Position numbers and translations under genes: made by a program
Shown here: in pieces, positions 28,093-47,316 of the stretch
Numbering within the stretch: the stretch's first letter is position 1
How the letters are laid out: each line of letters opens with the position of its first letter
The notes under the pieces: generated by a model
Told to the model about the DNA's origin: nothing
The model's database searches: none
Seen by the model: the letters and a program-made list of their open reading frames with translations, nothing else
NCBI GenBank assembly: GCA_963768885.1
Contig: CAVYJN010000007.1
Location: 661,206-725,205 of the forward strand
Direction of reading: 5' to 3'
DNA: 64,000 bases
From: DASRIA01 sp963768885
GTDB taxonomy: Bacteria > Actinomycetota > Thermoleophilia > Solirubrobacterales > JBBDJG01

Positions 28093-28743
28093 CTATGCGG
28101 CCTCCTGCGCGCGCTCGGGCTCGGCCGCGACCCGGGCGAGCTCCTCGACCGCGGCCTCGGACACGACCAGGGTGCGGGCCCCGACGACGTCGGCGACGCC
28201 GGCGTCGGTCGCCGGCAGAACGACCACCCGGGCGATGTTGCGGAAGGACTTCGAGCAGTCGGCCTCCTCGGCGCCGAGCAGCAGCAGGACGCGTCCCCTG
28301 TCCTCGAGCGCGGAGAGCGCCTCGGCGGCGCGGCTCGTCGAGGGCGTGTCGTATGCGGGGGCGTCCACGACCGCGAGGCTCCCGCGGCGCGCGTGGACGC
28401 TGAGCGCGGCGCGCAGCGCACGACGGCGCGCCTTGCGGTTGACCTTCACCGTGTAGTCCCGGGGGCTCGGGCCGAAGGCGACGCCGCCGCCCGTCCAGTG
28501 CGGGGGGCGGATCGAGCCGGCGCGAGCGCGCCCGGTCCCCTTCTGGCGCCAGGGCTTGGCGCCGCCGCCGCTGACCTGCGCGCGCGTGCGCGTCGCGGCG
28601 GTGCCGCGGCGGCGGGCGAGCAGCTCGGCGCGCGCCGCCTCGTAGACGATCGCGTTGTGGAACGGCTCGGAGAAGATCTCGGCGGGCAGCGAGACGGTGC
28701 CCTGTCCTTCCAGGCGGCGGGCGGTCGGGCCGGAATCAGCCAT
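28093..28743 (-). CDS. rplD: 50S ribosomal protein L4
   Basis: 216 residues. The tunnel loop is visible as RTRAQVSGGGAKPWRQKGTG followed by RARAGSIRPPHWTGGGVAFG. In several bacteria L4 also represses the S10 operon. Its start overlaps the rplC end by 8 bp. Intact. Confidence 0.96.
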   Translation of the reverse strand: MADSGPTARRLEGQGTVSLPAEIFSEPFHNAIVYEAARAELLARRRGTAATRTRAQVSGGGAKPWRQKGTGRARAGSIRPPHWTGGGVAFGPSPRDYTVKVNRKARRRALRAALSVHARRGSLAVVDAPAYDTPSTSRAAEALSALEDRGRVLLLLGAEEADCSKSFRNIARVVVLPATDAGVADVVGARTLVVSEAAVEELARVAAEPERAQEAA

Positions 28744-29362
28744 TGCGCACCTCCACCAGCGAGCCCTCGGGGCCGGGCACGGAGCCGCGCAGGATCAGGA
28801 GGTTGCGCTCGCTGTCGACGTCGACCACGACGAGGCCGAGCTGCGTGATCCGGCGGTTGCCCATCTGGCCGGGGAGCCGGGTGCCCTTCATGACGTGCGA
28901 AGGGGTGGCGCTCGCGCCGATCGATCCCGGCGCGCGCACGTTGTGGGAGCCGTGGCTCACCGGGCCGCGCGAGAAGCCGTGGCGGCGGATCGTGCCCTGG
29001 AAGCCCTTGCCCTTCGAGCGGGCGCTGACCTTCACCTTCTGGCCCTTCTCGAAGACGTCTGCGGCCTTCAGCGTCTGGCCGATCTCGTAGGCGCGCTCGT
29101 CGTCGTCGGACACGCGGAACTCGGCGAGATGGCGCAGCGCGCCGGCGCCCGCGCGCTTCAGGTGCCCGCGCTCGGGCTTGCTGATGCGCGACTCCTTGGT
29201 CTCGCCGAACGCGAGCTGCACCGCCCGGTAGCCGTCGCGCTCGGGCTCGCGCACGGCGGTCACCGCGCACGGCCCCGCCTCGATCACGGTCACCGACAGG
29301 CGCTCGCCCTCTTCGGTGAACAGCTGCGTCATGCCGAGCTTTCTTCCGAGGATGCCCGCCAT
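28736..29362 (-). CDS. rplC: 50S ribosomal protein L3
   Basis: 208 residues from ATG 29362 (MAGILGRKLGMTQLF), chosen over the GTG one codon earlier because it forms a TGATG overlap with the rpsJ stop. Signature SARSKGKGFQGTIRRHGFSR and the tip GSIGASATPSHVMKGTRLPG near the peptidyl-transferase centre. Intact. Confidence 0.96.
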   Translation of the reverse strand: MAGILGRKLGMTQLFTEEGERLSVTVIEAGPCAVTAVREPERDGYRAVQLAFGETKESRISKPERGHLKRAGAGALRHLAEFRVSDDDERAYEIGQTLKAADVFEKGQKVKVSARSKGKGFQGTIRRHGFSRGPVSHGSHNVRAPGSIGASATPSHVMKGTRLPGQMGNRRITQLGLVVVDVDSERNLLILRGSVPGPEGSLVEVRNG

Positions 29363-29682
29363 CACAAACGAATCTCGATGTCCACGCCGGCCGGCAGGTG
29401 GTCCAGCCTCTGCAGCGAGTCCACCGTCTTCGGCGAGGGCTGATGAATGTCGATCAGCCGCTTGTGCGTGCGGATCTCGAAGTGCTCGCGGGAGTCCTTG
29501 TCCTTGAAGGGGCTCCGGATCACCACGTAGACGTTCTTCTCGGTCGGCAGCGGCACGGGCCCCGAGACGGTCGCGCCCGTCCGCTCCGCCGTCTCGACGA
29601 TCTCGGCGGCAGCACGATCGATGGCGTCGTGGTCGTACGCCTTCAGCCTTATTCGGATCTTGTTCTGCGGTATCGCTGCCAA
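29362..29682 (-). CDS. rpsJ: 30S ribosomal protein S10
   Basis: 106 residues with KIRIRLKAYDHDAIDRAAAE, SGPVPLPTEKNVYVVIRSPF and REHFEIRTHKRLIDIHQPSP. First gene of the S10 operon; S10 also acts in NusB-dependent antitermination. The 99-nt region before it, after tuf, holds two strong hairpins and presumably the S10 promoter. Intact. Confidence 0.97.
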   Translation of the reverse strand: MAAIPQNKIRIRLKAYDHDAIDRAAAEIVETAERTGATVSGPVPLPTEKNVYVVIRSPFKDKDSREHFEIRTHKRLIDIHQPSPKTVDSLQRLDHLPAGVDIEIRL

Positions 29683-29704
29683 TGTCTCGTCTCTGGTCGT
29701 ACGT

Positions 29705-29717
29705 GGGGCGAAGCCCC
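29705..29717 (-). other. Small GC hairpin in the rpsJ leader
   Basis: On the transcript strand GGGGC-TTC-GCCCC forms a 5-bp GC stem with a UUC loop, about 23 nt before the rpsJ ATG. It resembles UUCG-type stable hairpins. Function unknown; an S10-leader element is possible. Confidence 0.3.
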
Positions 29718-29752
29718 CGTCAGGGCCCCGCCCCGGTCGTATCCGATTTGAC

Positions 29753-29777
29753 GAGAGCCGGCGAAACGCCGGCTCTC
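29753..29777 (-). terminator. 11-bp hairpin just after tuf
   Basis: GAGAGCCGGCG (29753-29763) pairs perfectly with CGCCGGCTCTC (29767-29777) with an AAA loop, starting 5 nt after the tuf stop. No U-tract follows; such strong stems act as terminators in GC-rich actinobacteria. It would separate the str and S10 operons. Confidence 0.6.
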
Positions 29778-29781
29778 GGTC

Positions 29782-30969
<1,188 letters not shown>

Positions 30970-31127
30970 TTTCTTAGCTCCTTGGTCTCGATAGACGGGA
31001 CTCGGCTCACGGCAAGGGCCGGGCATGGCCGCCGGGGCGCCACGCGGGCCAACCGCGAGAATATAGCTGGATTCGGGCTCGGGCCCCGCGCGGGGCGGGC
31101 AACGGCGCGCCCATCCCGCCACAAACC

Positions 31128-31152
31128 CGTCCGTCTGCCCGGCAGACGGACG
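31128..31152 (-). terminator. 12-bp hairpin after fusA
   Basis: CGTCCGTCTGCC (31128-31139) and GGCAGACGGACG (31141-31152) are perfect complements, 7 nt downstream of the fusA stop on the transcript strand. GGGTTTG follows, not a real U-run. Likely terminator or mRNA 3'-end protector between fusA and tuf. Confidence 0.6.
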
Positions 31153-31158
31153 CCCTAT

Positions 31159-33267
<2,109 letters not shown>

Positions 33268-33298
33268 GAGTTCTCTATCGAGTCGGCTGGGTCAGGGC

Positions 33299-33319
33299 AA
33301 AAAAAGAGCCCTCGCGGGC
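33299..33319 (-). terminator. GNRA hairpin plus U7 in the fusA leader (intrinsic terminator or attenuator)
   Basis: Read on the minus strand: GCCC-GCGA-GGGC, then TC and seven T (33305 down to 33299). The GCGA tetraloop, GC stem and uninterrupted T-run are the clearest intrinsic-terminator signal in the window. It ends about 31 nt before the fusA ATG. It may block read-through from rpsG across the inserted genes, or regulate fusA. Confidence 0.55.
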
Positions 33320-33473
33320 CTGGATTGCATGGCGGCCTGCAAGCGGTCGGCTATCTGCGTTGGGAATCCATTTCGGGGGATCGCGGGCGATTCCCCCCTG
33401 AGCGGCTCCCCTGAGGCGCTCCGGGCAGGCATTTCTGCGCCCGTCGACGTCCGGCAAGGATAGCAGAGGCCCT

Positions 33474-34058
33474 ATGGCAAAAATCCAGGCCCAGAGCGAC
33501 AGCGAAGCGCCCGAGGCAGCCCCTCGCCGAGGCGCGCTGCGCGCGCTCGAGTCGGCGCTCGAGGGCGCTTTCCTGGGCTTCCTGCGGGTGCTGCGGCGCC
33601 GCGCACCGGACATTGCGCTCGTGGTCGCCGTGCTCGGCGGGCTGCTGCTGATCTACGCCGAGACGCTCGACCTGTACCGGGTCGTGACGCCCAGCGGCGC
33701 CACGTCGAACGCGGCGGGGTCGATCCAGACCGGCGCCGACCAGCACGCGTGGGCGCTCGGGATGATCGGCCTCGTGATCGTCGCCGCGGCCGGCCTGGCG
33801 AGGTGGACCGGACAGCGGCTGCCGGCCTGGGCCGCGGTCGCGCTCGCGGTCATCGCGCTCGGGATCGTGCTGATCGCAGACCTGCCCGACGTGACGTCCT
33901 CGGGACTCACGGAGGGCGAGCTCGAGCTGGGCAACGCCGACCCGCAGAGCGGGTTCTGGGTGGAGCTCGTGGGCGCGCTGATGGCGCTCGCCGGCTCCGC
34001 GGCCCTCGCGCTGCATCTCTCCCGGCGGGCCGCCGCGGCCGGGCGCCGGCGCTCGTGA
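33474..34058 (+). CDS. Predicted four-TM membrane protein, unknown function
   Basis: 194 residues, family not recognised. A soluble N-terminal segment of about 45 residues (acidic then Arg-rich) precedes four hydrophobic helices: IALVVAVLGGLLLIYAE, LGMIGLVIVAAAGLA, WAAVALAVIALGIVLIA and FWVELVGALMALAGSAALAL, ending in a basic tail. The stop overlaps the MFS gene start as GTGA, so the two form a coupled pair. Both point against the flanking str-operon genes. A role with the transporter is inferred only from coupling. Confidence 0.75.
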   Translation: MAKIQAQSDSEAPEAAPRRGALRALESALEGAFLGFLRVLRRRAPDIALVVAVLGGLLLIYAETLDLYRVVTPSGATSNAAGSIQTGADQHAWALGMIGLVIVAAAGLARWTGQRLPAWAAVALAVIALGIVLIADLPDVTSSGLTEGELELGNADPQSGFWVELVGALMALAGSAALALHLSRRAAAAGRRRS

Positions 34059-35473
34059 CGGGCGCCGGGACCCCGATCCTCGAGGCGCTCGACGAGGCTC
34101 CGCTCTCGCGCCGCTTCTACGTGCTCGCCGGCGCGGTGATGGTCGGCGCCGTGCTCGACCTCTTCGACTTCTTCCTGATCGCGTTCGTGGTGCCCGACCT
34201 CGCCGACGAATGGGACCTGACCTTCGGCCAGGCCGCCGTGATGCTGCTCTCGGCGGGCGTCGGCGCGATCGCCGGCAGCATCGTCTGGGGCCGGGCGGGA
34301 GACCGCCTCGGCCGGCGCCTGCCGCTGATGGCCGGCATCCTGCTGTTCTCGCTCGCCACCGGCGCGCTGGCGCTGGCGCCCGACGGCGGCTGGTGGTACA
34401 TCGCGGCGTTGCGCCTGGTGGTGGGAGCGGGGGTCGCGGGCGTCGCCGTGATCGCCGTCCCGCTCGCGCTCGAGTTCACGCCGACGCGGCTGCGGACCCG
34501 CGTGGTCGGCTTCGTCACGACCGCGATGGTCCCCGTGGGGATCATGGTGGCGGCGCTCGTCGCGGCCGCGCTGCCGTGGCGGGCGGCGTTCGCGATCGGC
34601 GTGCTGCCCGTGGTCATGGTGCCGTTCATCGCCTCCTATGTCCCCGAGTCGCCGCGCTGGCTCGCCGACAAGGGACGGCTGCGCGAGGCAAGGCGGGTCG
34701 TGGCCTGGCTCACGGAGCGCCCCGAGGAGGACCTTGCGCTGGAGGCGCCCGCCCCGCCGCAGACCGGAACCTCCTACGCGGACCTGTGGCGCTACCGCGG
34801 GAGCGTCACCGTCACCGTGCTCGCCTGGCTCGGGGCCTCGATCGCGGTGTCGGGCCTGGTGCTGTGGGGTCCCACCTTCCTCGAGCGCATCCTCGACATC
34901 AGCTCCGACGAGGCCGCGGTGCTGTTCCTGCTGGTCGCGCTCGGCTCGTTTGCGGGGCGCCTGTTCTTCTCGTTCATGCCGCACCGCCTCGGACGGCGGA
35001 CGTGCGGGCTGATGATGGGCTTCGGCGCGGCGCCCCCACTGGCGCTGGCGGCGTTCAGCAGCGACACCGAGGTGGCCGGCGTATCGCTGTTCCTGCTCGC
35101 GCTGATTCCCGCGGCCTTCTTCGCGGACGGCGGCTTCGCGAACCTGGCGCCCTACACGCCCGAGGTGTTCCCCACCAGCCTGCGCACGCACGGGATGGGA
35201 CTCGCGTGGGCGGTGAGCGGGGTGGGGCGGATCATCGGGCCGCTCGTGATCGCGCTGCTCGCGGGCACCGGCGACCTCGTGGACCCGGAGGCGACGCTCG
35301 ACGCGCTCACGCCCGCCTTCCTGTTCCTGGCCGTGTCGGTCCTGCTGGTCGGCATCGGCTTCATGGTCGTGCGGATCGAGCCGCACGGCAAGGACCTGGA
35401 GACCCTGTCCGCCGAGCTTGTCGAGGAGGCGGTGCAGCCCACCGGCGGGGCCGCCGCGATCGAGCAGACCTAG
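34055..35473 (+). CDS. MFS transporter (sugar/aromatic-acid porter type)
   Basis: About 472 residues from GTG 34055, 12 predicted helices. Family motifs: GRAGDRLGRRLPLM between helices 2 and 3, PESPRWLADKGRLREARRVV after helix 6 and GRLFFSFMPHRLGRRTCGLM in the second half, plus FTPTRLRTRVVG and PEVFPTSLRTHGMGLAWAVS, as in the sugar-porter and AAHS subgroups. DLFDFFLIAFVVPDL in helix 1 resembles aromatic-acid:H+ symporters; the substrate cannot be told. It converges with rpsG, stops 4 bp apart. Frame intact. Confidence 0.9.
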   Translation: MTGAGTPILEALDEAPLSRRFYVLAGAVMVGAVLDLFDFFLIAFVVPDLADEWDLTFGQAAVMLLSAGVGAIAGSIVWGRAGDRLGRRLPLMAGILLFSLATGALALAPDGGWWYIAALRLVVGAGVAGVAVIAVPLALEFTPTRLRTRVVGFVTTAMVPVGIMVAALVAAALPWRAAFAIGVLPVVMVPFIASYVPESPRWLADKGRLREARRVVAWLTERPEEDLALEAPAPPQTGTSYADLWRYRGSVTVTVLAWLGASIAVSGLVLWGPTFLERILDISSDEAAVLFLLVALGSFAGRLFFSFMPHRLGRRTCGLMMGFGAAPPLALAAFSSDTEVAGVSLFLLALIPAAFFADGGFANLAPYTPEVFPTSLRTHGMGLAWAVSGVGRIIGPLVIALLAGTGDLVDPEATLDALTPAFLFLAVSVLLVGIGFMVVRIEPHGKDLETLSAELVEEAVQPTGGAAAIEQT

Positions 35474-35477
35474 TGCG

Positions 35478-35948
35478 CTACCAGCGGTAGTGCGCGAAGG
35501 CCTTGTTGGCCTGCGCCATGCGGTAGATGTCGTCCTTGCGCTTGTAGGCGTCGCCCTGCTGCTCACCTGCGTCGGCGAGCTCGTTGGCGAGACGCTGCGC
35601 CATCGACTTCTCGCGGCGCCGGCGGGCGAACTCGACGAGCCAGCGCACCGCGAGCGTGCGGGCGCGGCGCGCCGGAACCTCGACGGGCACCTGATACGTG
35701 GCGCCGCCGACACGGCGCGAACGAACTTCGAGCACCGGGGTGAGGGTCTTGATCGACTGCTCGAGCGCCTCGACGGGCTCCTTGCCCGTGCGCTTCGCGA
35801 GGAGGTCGAGCGCGTCGTAGGTGATCTTCTCGGCCGTCGACTTCTTGCCGTCCATCATCACCTTGTTGATCACCTGCTGGACGAGGCGGCTGTTGTAGAC
35901 CTTGTCGGGCTCGAGCGTGCGAGGTGAGATGTCGCCGCGGCGCGGCAC
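35478..35948 (-). CDS. rpsG: 30S ribosomal protein S7
   Basis: 156 residues, the standard length: MPRRGDISPRTLEPDKVYNS, LVQQVINKVMMDGKKSTAEK, ATYQVPVEVPARRARTLAVR and the C-terminal AQANKAFAHYRW. Nucleates assembly of the 30S head and in E. coli represses the str operon. Two-base gap from rpsL; fusA is displaced 2.2 kb downstream. Intact. Confidence 0.97.
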   Translation of the reverse strand: MPRRGDISPRTLEPDKVYNSRLVQQVINKVMMDGKKSTAEKITYDALDLLAKRTGKEPVEALEQSIKTLTPVLEVRSRRVGGATYQVPVEVPARRARTLAVRWLVEFARRRREKSMAQRLANELADAGEQQGDAYKRKDDIYRMAQANKAFAHYRW

Positions 35949-35951
35949 TCG

Positions 35952-36347
35952 CTAGCCGGCCTTCACGCCGTACTGCGAACGAGCCTTCTTGCGGTCCGAC
36001 ACGCCGGCCGCGTCGAGTGTGCCGCGCACGACCTTGTAGCGCACTCCCGGGAGGTCCTTGACGCGTCCTCCGCGCACGAGCACGACCGAGTGCTCCTGCA
36101 GGTTGTGGCCCTCGCCCGGGATATAGGCCGTGACCTCCATCCCGTTCGTGAGCCGCACACGCGCCACCTTGCGCAGCGCCGAGTTCGGCTTCTTGGGCGT
36201 GGTGGTGTAGACGCGGGTGCACACGCCGCGGCGCTGGGGCGCCGCAAGCCGGCGCTTGCCGCCCTGGCTCGACTTCAGGCCCGGGGTGGACACCTTCTTG
36301 CGCGGGCGCACCCGGCCCTTGCGTACGAGTTGGTTGATGCTCGGCAT
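35952..36347 (-). CDS. rpsL: 30S ribosomal protein S12
   Basis: 131 residues: MPSINQLVRKGR, CTRVYTTTPKKPNSALRKVA and GEGHNLQEHSVVLVRGGRVK with DLPGVRYKVVRG. The lysines where streptomycin-resistance substitutions occur (K43 in TPKKP, K88 in GRVKDLP) are wild type. First gene of the str operon; 139 nt of upstream sequence contains a short CCCC-TATAC-GGGG repeat at 36411-36423, but no confident promoter. Intact. Confidence 0.97.
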   Translation of the reverse strand: MPSINQLVRKGRVRPRKKVSTPGLKSSQGGKRRLAAPQRRGVCTRVYTTTPKKPNSALRKVARVRLTNGMEVTAYIPGEGHNLQEHSVVLVRGGRVKDLPGVRYKVVRGTLDAAGVSDRKKARSQYGVKAG

Positions 36348-36486
36348 GCGGCGAAGAAGGGTAGCAGCACCGCTCTGGCGCGCGGCGCGGCGACGGTGGC
36401 ATGCAAATTACCCCTATACGGGGCAAAAGGCATGACACCACCGGCGCGGGAAGCCGCAGGCAATGCGGCCGGGTCGGTCCGGACCG

Positions 36487-37357
36487 CTAGGCCGTGCGGG
36501 CGGCGGCGCGCATCGGCGCGGGCATCAGCGCGGTGGCGACCAGCACCATCGCGAAGGCCATGCCGCGGGCGACGATCTCGAACGCGTCTCCGCCCATCGG
36601 GTCGCCGAACACGAGGATGCCGCCGAGGATCGCGCTGAGGTTCGCCGCCACCGACGTGAACGCGATCACCGAGATGCCCTCGCCCACCTGCAGGCCGCGG
36701 GCGGACGCGTAGAAGGCGGCCACCGACGCCGCGACGGCGACGAGGGTCCAGGGGCTGACGATCGACATCAGGTCCCCGGGCACCGTGCCCGTGAGCGCCT
36801 TGATCGAGATGTCGGAGACCCCGAAGAGGATTCCGGCCGCCGCGCCGAGCATCAGGCCGCGGCGGTGGCGCAGGCCCTCGACGCGGTGCGAGATGCAGCA
36901 GCAGCGCTCCGATGAAGATCATCGCGCTCTCGAAGGCGATCATCCCGGAGATGGAGTAGCTCGAGTGCGAGCCCTCCGAGCCGGTCTGGACCGTCAGGCC
37001 GAGGAAGGCGAGGCCGATGGCCGTGAGCGCGACGCCCATCCACTCACGCCTGCCGAGCTCGAAGCCGAACCAGCGGTCGGCGAGCACGGCGAGGAAGACG
37101 AGCCCGCCCGAGATGACTGCCTGCACGAGCGAGATGGGAGCCAGCGCCAGCGCGCCGACGTGGAGCACCCAGGCCCCGAGGGCGACGGAGAAGCCGAGCG
37201 TCCACCACTTCGACGTGAACAGGCCGGCCGCGCTGCGTCCCGGGTGGCGGATGTCCACCGCGGGCGCCTCGACGGCACCCCTGTGCTTCCAGAGGAAAGC
37301 GAGGTTCGTGGCGAAGGCGCACCCGAGGGCGAGCAACAGTCCGAGCTGTACGGTCAT
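36487..37357 (-). CDS. DMT-superfamily (EamA/NIPA-like) transporter (one frameshift)
   Basis: About 289 residues with nine or ten helices. First half MTVQLGLLLALGCAFATNLA, then WWTLGFSVALGAWVLHVGAL and LAPISLVQAVISGGLVFLAV, the paired-EamA pattern. Second half: LMLGAAAGILFGVSDISIKA and VIAFTSVAANLSAILGGILV. The frame moves near 36885, where an extra G in CATCTCGCACCG separates the halves; removal gives LLLHLHRVEGLRHRRG. Substrate unknown; NIPA-type magnesium carriers look similar. It lies between rpsL and the HAD gene, divergent from the latter. Confidence 0.78.
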
Positions 37358-37544
37358 CTAGATCAGGTGGGGGGAGTTGGGGGGAGGGATCGCGCCGACT
37401 GTCTCAGGCGCGGTGTTCTAGCTCTCGGCCACGTACCCTTCGAGCTTGAAGAGATCCGGCTCTGACTCGACATCCGTCGAATCGTTGGGGATACATACCC
37501 TTAACACCGGACCTCCACACAGGTTCCGCTCGACGCAAGTGACG

Positions 37545-38084
37545 ATGGATACACGCCTCGAAAAACCCCTGCTCTTCCTCGACGTGGACGGGGTGATCAG
37601 CCTTTTCGGCTTTCGCGAAGGATACGGGCTCGCGTCCGGGAATGCGCCATTTTCGGAATGCCCTCCCGGTCGCGTGCACTCGATCAACGGGGTGATGCAC
37701 TACATATCGGCGGCCTCCGGCGGCCACCTGCGGATGCTCGCCGGCCGCTACGAGCTGGTGTGGGCGACCGGCTGGGAGGAGACCGCGAACGACTACCTCC
37801 CCCACCTGCTGGAGCTGCCGGGGCACCTGCCGTACCTGACCTTCGACGGCCGCGTCGCGGCCGGCTCGGCGCATTGGAAGATCGACGCGATCGCCGCCCA
37901 TGCCGGCGACTCCCGCCCGTTCGCCTGGATCGACGACAACGTGGACGAGACCTGTCATGCCTGGGCCGAGCAGCGGCCCGGGCCGACGCTGATCATCGAG
38001 ACCGTCAGGCACGAGGGCATGACTGATGAGCACGTGGACACGTTGATCGCATGGGCAGACAAGATTCAGAACGGGCGAGCCTGA
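37545..38084 (+). CDS. HAD-superfamily-like protein
   Basis: 179 residues from ATG 37545; the open frame goes back to 37446 without family support. Motif I PLLFLDVDGVISLFGFR gives the DxD nucleophile pair, VWATGWEETANDYLPHLL is a motif-II-like block, and FAWIDDNVDETC carries the motif-IV DD. The layout resembles the HAD domain of Swiss-Army-knife RNA-repair proteins and stand-alone relatives of unknown role. Phosphatase activity is likely but untested. It is a plus-strand orphan between the DMT gene and rpoC, sharing a terminator with rpoC. Confidence 0.8.
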   Translation: MDTRLEKPLLFLDVDGVISLFGFREGYGLASGNAPFSECPPGRVHSINGVMHYISAASGGHLRMLAGRYELVWATGWEETANDYLPHLLELPGHLPYLTFDGRVAAGSAHWKIDAIAAHAGDSRPFAWIDDNVDETCHAWAEQRPGPTLIIETVRHEGMTDEHVDTLIAWADKIQNGRA

Positions 38085-38107
38085 AACCCGCCCGTCCCTA
38101 GCCGGAC

Positions 38108-38133
38108 CCGCCCGTCGGCTTGCCGACGGGCGG
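38108..38133. terminator. Bidirectional 12-bp hairpin between the HAD gene and rpoC
   Basis: CCGCCCGTCGGC (38108-38119) and GCCGACGGGCGG (38122-38133) pair perfectly around TT. It lies 24 nt after the HAD stop and 8 nt after the convergent rpoC stop, the expected position for a shared terminator. No U-run on either side. Confidence 0.6.
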
Positions 38134-38140
38134 CCGGTTG

Positions 38141-42212
<4,072 letters not shown>

Positions 42213-42261
42213 GTGTGTTCCTTTGCCTTAGTCGCTGTCGTCGCCCCGTCGATCGTCCTGC

Positions 42262-45858
<3,597 letters not shown>

Positions 45859-45939
45859 CTGGCGGCTCCTCTAGGTTCGGCTCAAACGGAATTCGGTGCG
45901 TTTGGGCGAAGGGGCAGGCAAAACTACGCGCGACCGCAC

Positions 45940-45968
45940 ATAGTACCAAACCTGTTTCCCGCTCTCGA
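45940..45968 (-). promoter_or_regulatory. Candidate promoter for rpoBC
   Basis: On the minus strand, TCGAGA (45968-45963), a 17-nt spacer, and TACTAT (45945-45940). The -10 fits TAnnnT; the -35 fits only loosely. The element would start transcription about 75 nt before the rpoB TTG, within the 207-bp gap separating rpoB from the glycosyltransferase gene. Confidence 0.4.
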
Positions 45969-46065
45969 AAGGGCTGGAAAGACGAATATGAGACGTGAGG
46001 GCTCCAGCAGGTGCGGCCCGGACGGGCGATTCGACGCCTCAGGGAGGATAGCGAGATAGCGGCTC

Positions 46066-47316
46066 TCATCCAGCGTGCGGGCCCCGGATCGCCTCGTCGA
46101 TGATCTCCAAGAGGCGATCCGCGACCACGGGAGGAGCGAAACATCGCTCGGCGGCGGCGCGGGTCGTGGCACAGACCTCGTCCGGAGACCCACTCCTGGT
46201 CCCGAGCACGGCGAGGATCGCATCCGCGACGGCACGGGGCTTGTATTCGGCGAAGACCCGCGAGTTGCCGTCTATGTAGTCCGCCGTCCCGTTGGTGGGC
46301 CCGAGGGCGACCGGCGTCCCGCAGGCCAGCGCCTCCGCCACGGCGCTGCCGAAGTTCTCGTTCTCGCTCGTCTGGACCAGAACGCCTGCCGCTCGAAGCA
46401 GAGCCGGTACCTCGGTGCGAGGGATCGCCGGCTGGTACTCGACCGCGTCCCGGCGCGCGAATCGGTCCAGGAGCGAGAGCTGCCGGGGCGCCGCGCCCGG
46501 CCGGCCCACGATCCGCAGCCGTGCGCCCGGTATCGCTTCGAGCACGAGGGCGAACGCGTCGAGGAGGAGGTCGAGTCGCTTGCGTGGGTCGAGCCGGCCG
46601 AGCGACAGCAGCACGGGTCGCTCCGGGTCCGGATCCACCGGGGGCCCGGGACGGAACAGCTCGAGGTCCACCGGGTAGGGCACCGCATGGGTGCGATCCG
46701 GCGGCATGCCCTCAGCGACGATCGCGTCGCGGGCCCACGCGACTGCCGACGATCAGGTGCTCGGAGGGAGTGGGCTCGTATCTCGCGGCGAGCGACTTGA
46801 ACCTGTAGTTGGCGACGGCCAGGGCGTAGAACGGCCATCCGTTCGCCGACACGATCTGGCCCCGCAGCCGCCTGATCACCTCCAGCTCGGTTTGGAAGGG
46901 CGACTGCGAGCCAGGTGATGTTCGGCACGCCGGCGACGGTCAGGATCCGTGTCGTGCCGAGTGTCAGCACCGCGTCGTAGGGCGCCCGCTCGTGCTCGGG
47001 CGAGGAGCGTCGGCCGGAAGGTGCGCCGCCAATAGCGGCGCGAGAGCGGCGCAAGCAGGCGCCCGCTGATCGACCCGAGCGTCCCCGGGATCCGGCCGAC
47101 CACGCGCGGGACTCCACCCTGGTCGAAGCCGAAGTAGCGGCAGCCGGCCTCGGTCAGCCGGGGCGGCGGCGGAACATGGGCACGGTGCGCGAAGAGGTCG
47201 ACGGCGACGCCGCGGCGCAGCAGCTCCTCCAACACGACGTGTCCGGCGGACGCGACGCTGCCGGCATGCTCCTGCACCCAGCCGTGGCATGCGAGCCTCA
47301 GGCGATCGGGGGTCAT
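46066..47316 (-). CDS. Family 4 glycosyltransferase (about three frameshifts)
   Basis: N-terminal frame MTPDRLRLACHGWVQEHAGS, GHVVLEELLRRGVAVDLFAH, then other frames carry YDAVLTLGTTRILTVAGVPN and FQTELEVIRRL-like sequence. The C-terminal GT4 domain from about 46707 reads RPVLLSLGRLDPRKRLDLLL, RLRIVGRPGAAPRQL and TSENENFGSAVAEALACGTP with the donor-binding ENFGxAxxEALA signature. The start overlaps the methyltransferase stop as ATGA. It probably transfers a sugar from a nucleotide donor to a surface glycan; substrate unknown. Shifts near 46740, 46910 and 46980. Confidence 0.68.

Noticed and set aside
33653..35713. 686-residue minus-strand frame opposite the MFS transporter
   Set aside because: Low-complexity Arg/His-rich shadow; the MFS protein on the other strand has clear motifs.
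37404..38140. Continuation of the rpoC open frame beyond 38141
   Set aside because: This follows the wrong frame after the 38810 insertion; the real C-terminus is in the other frame and ends at 38141.
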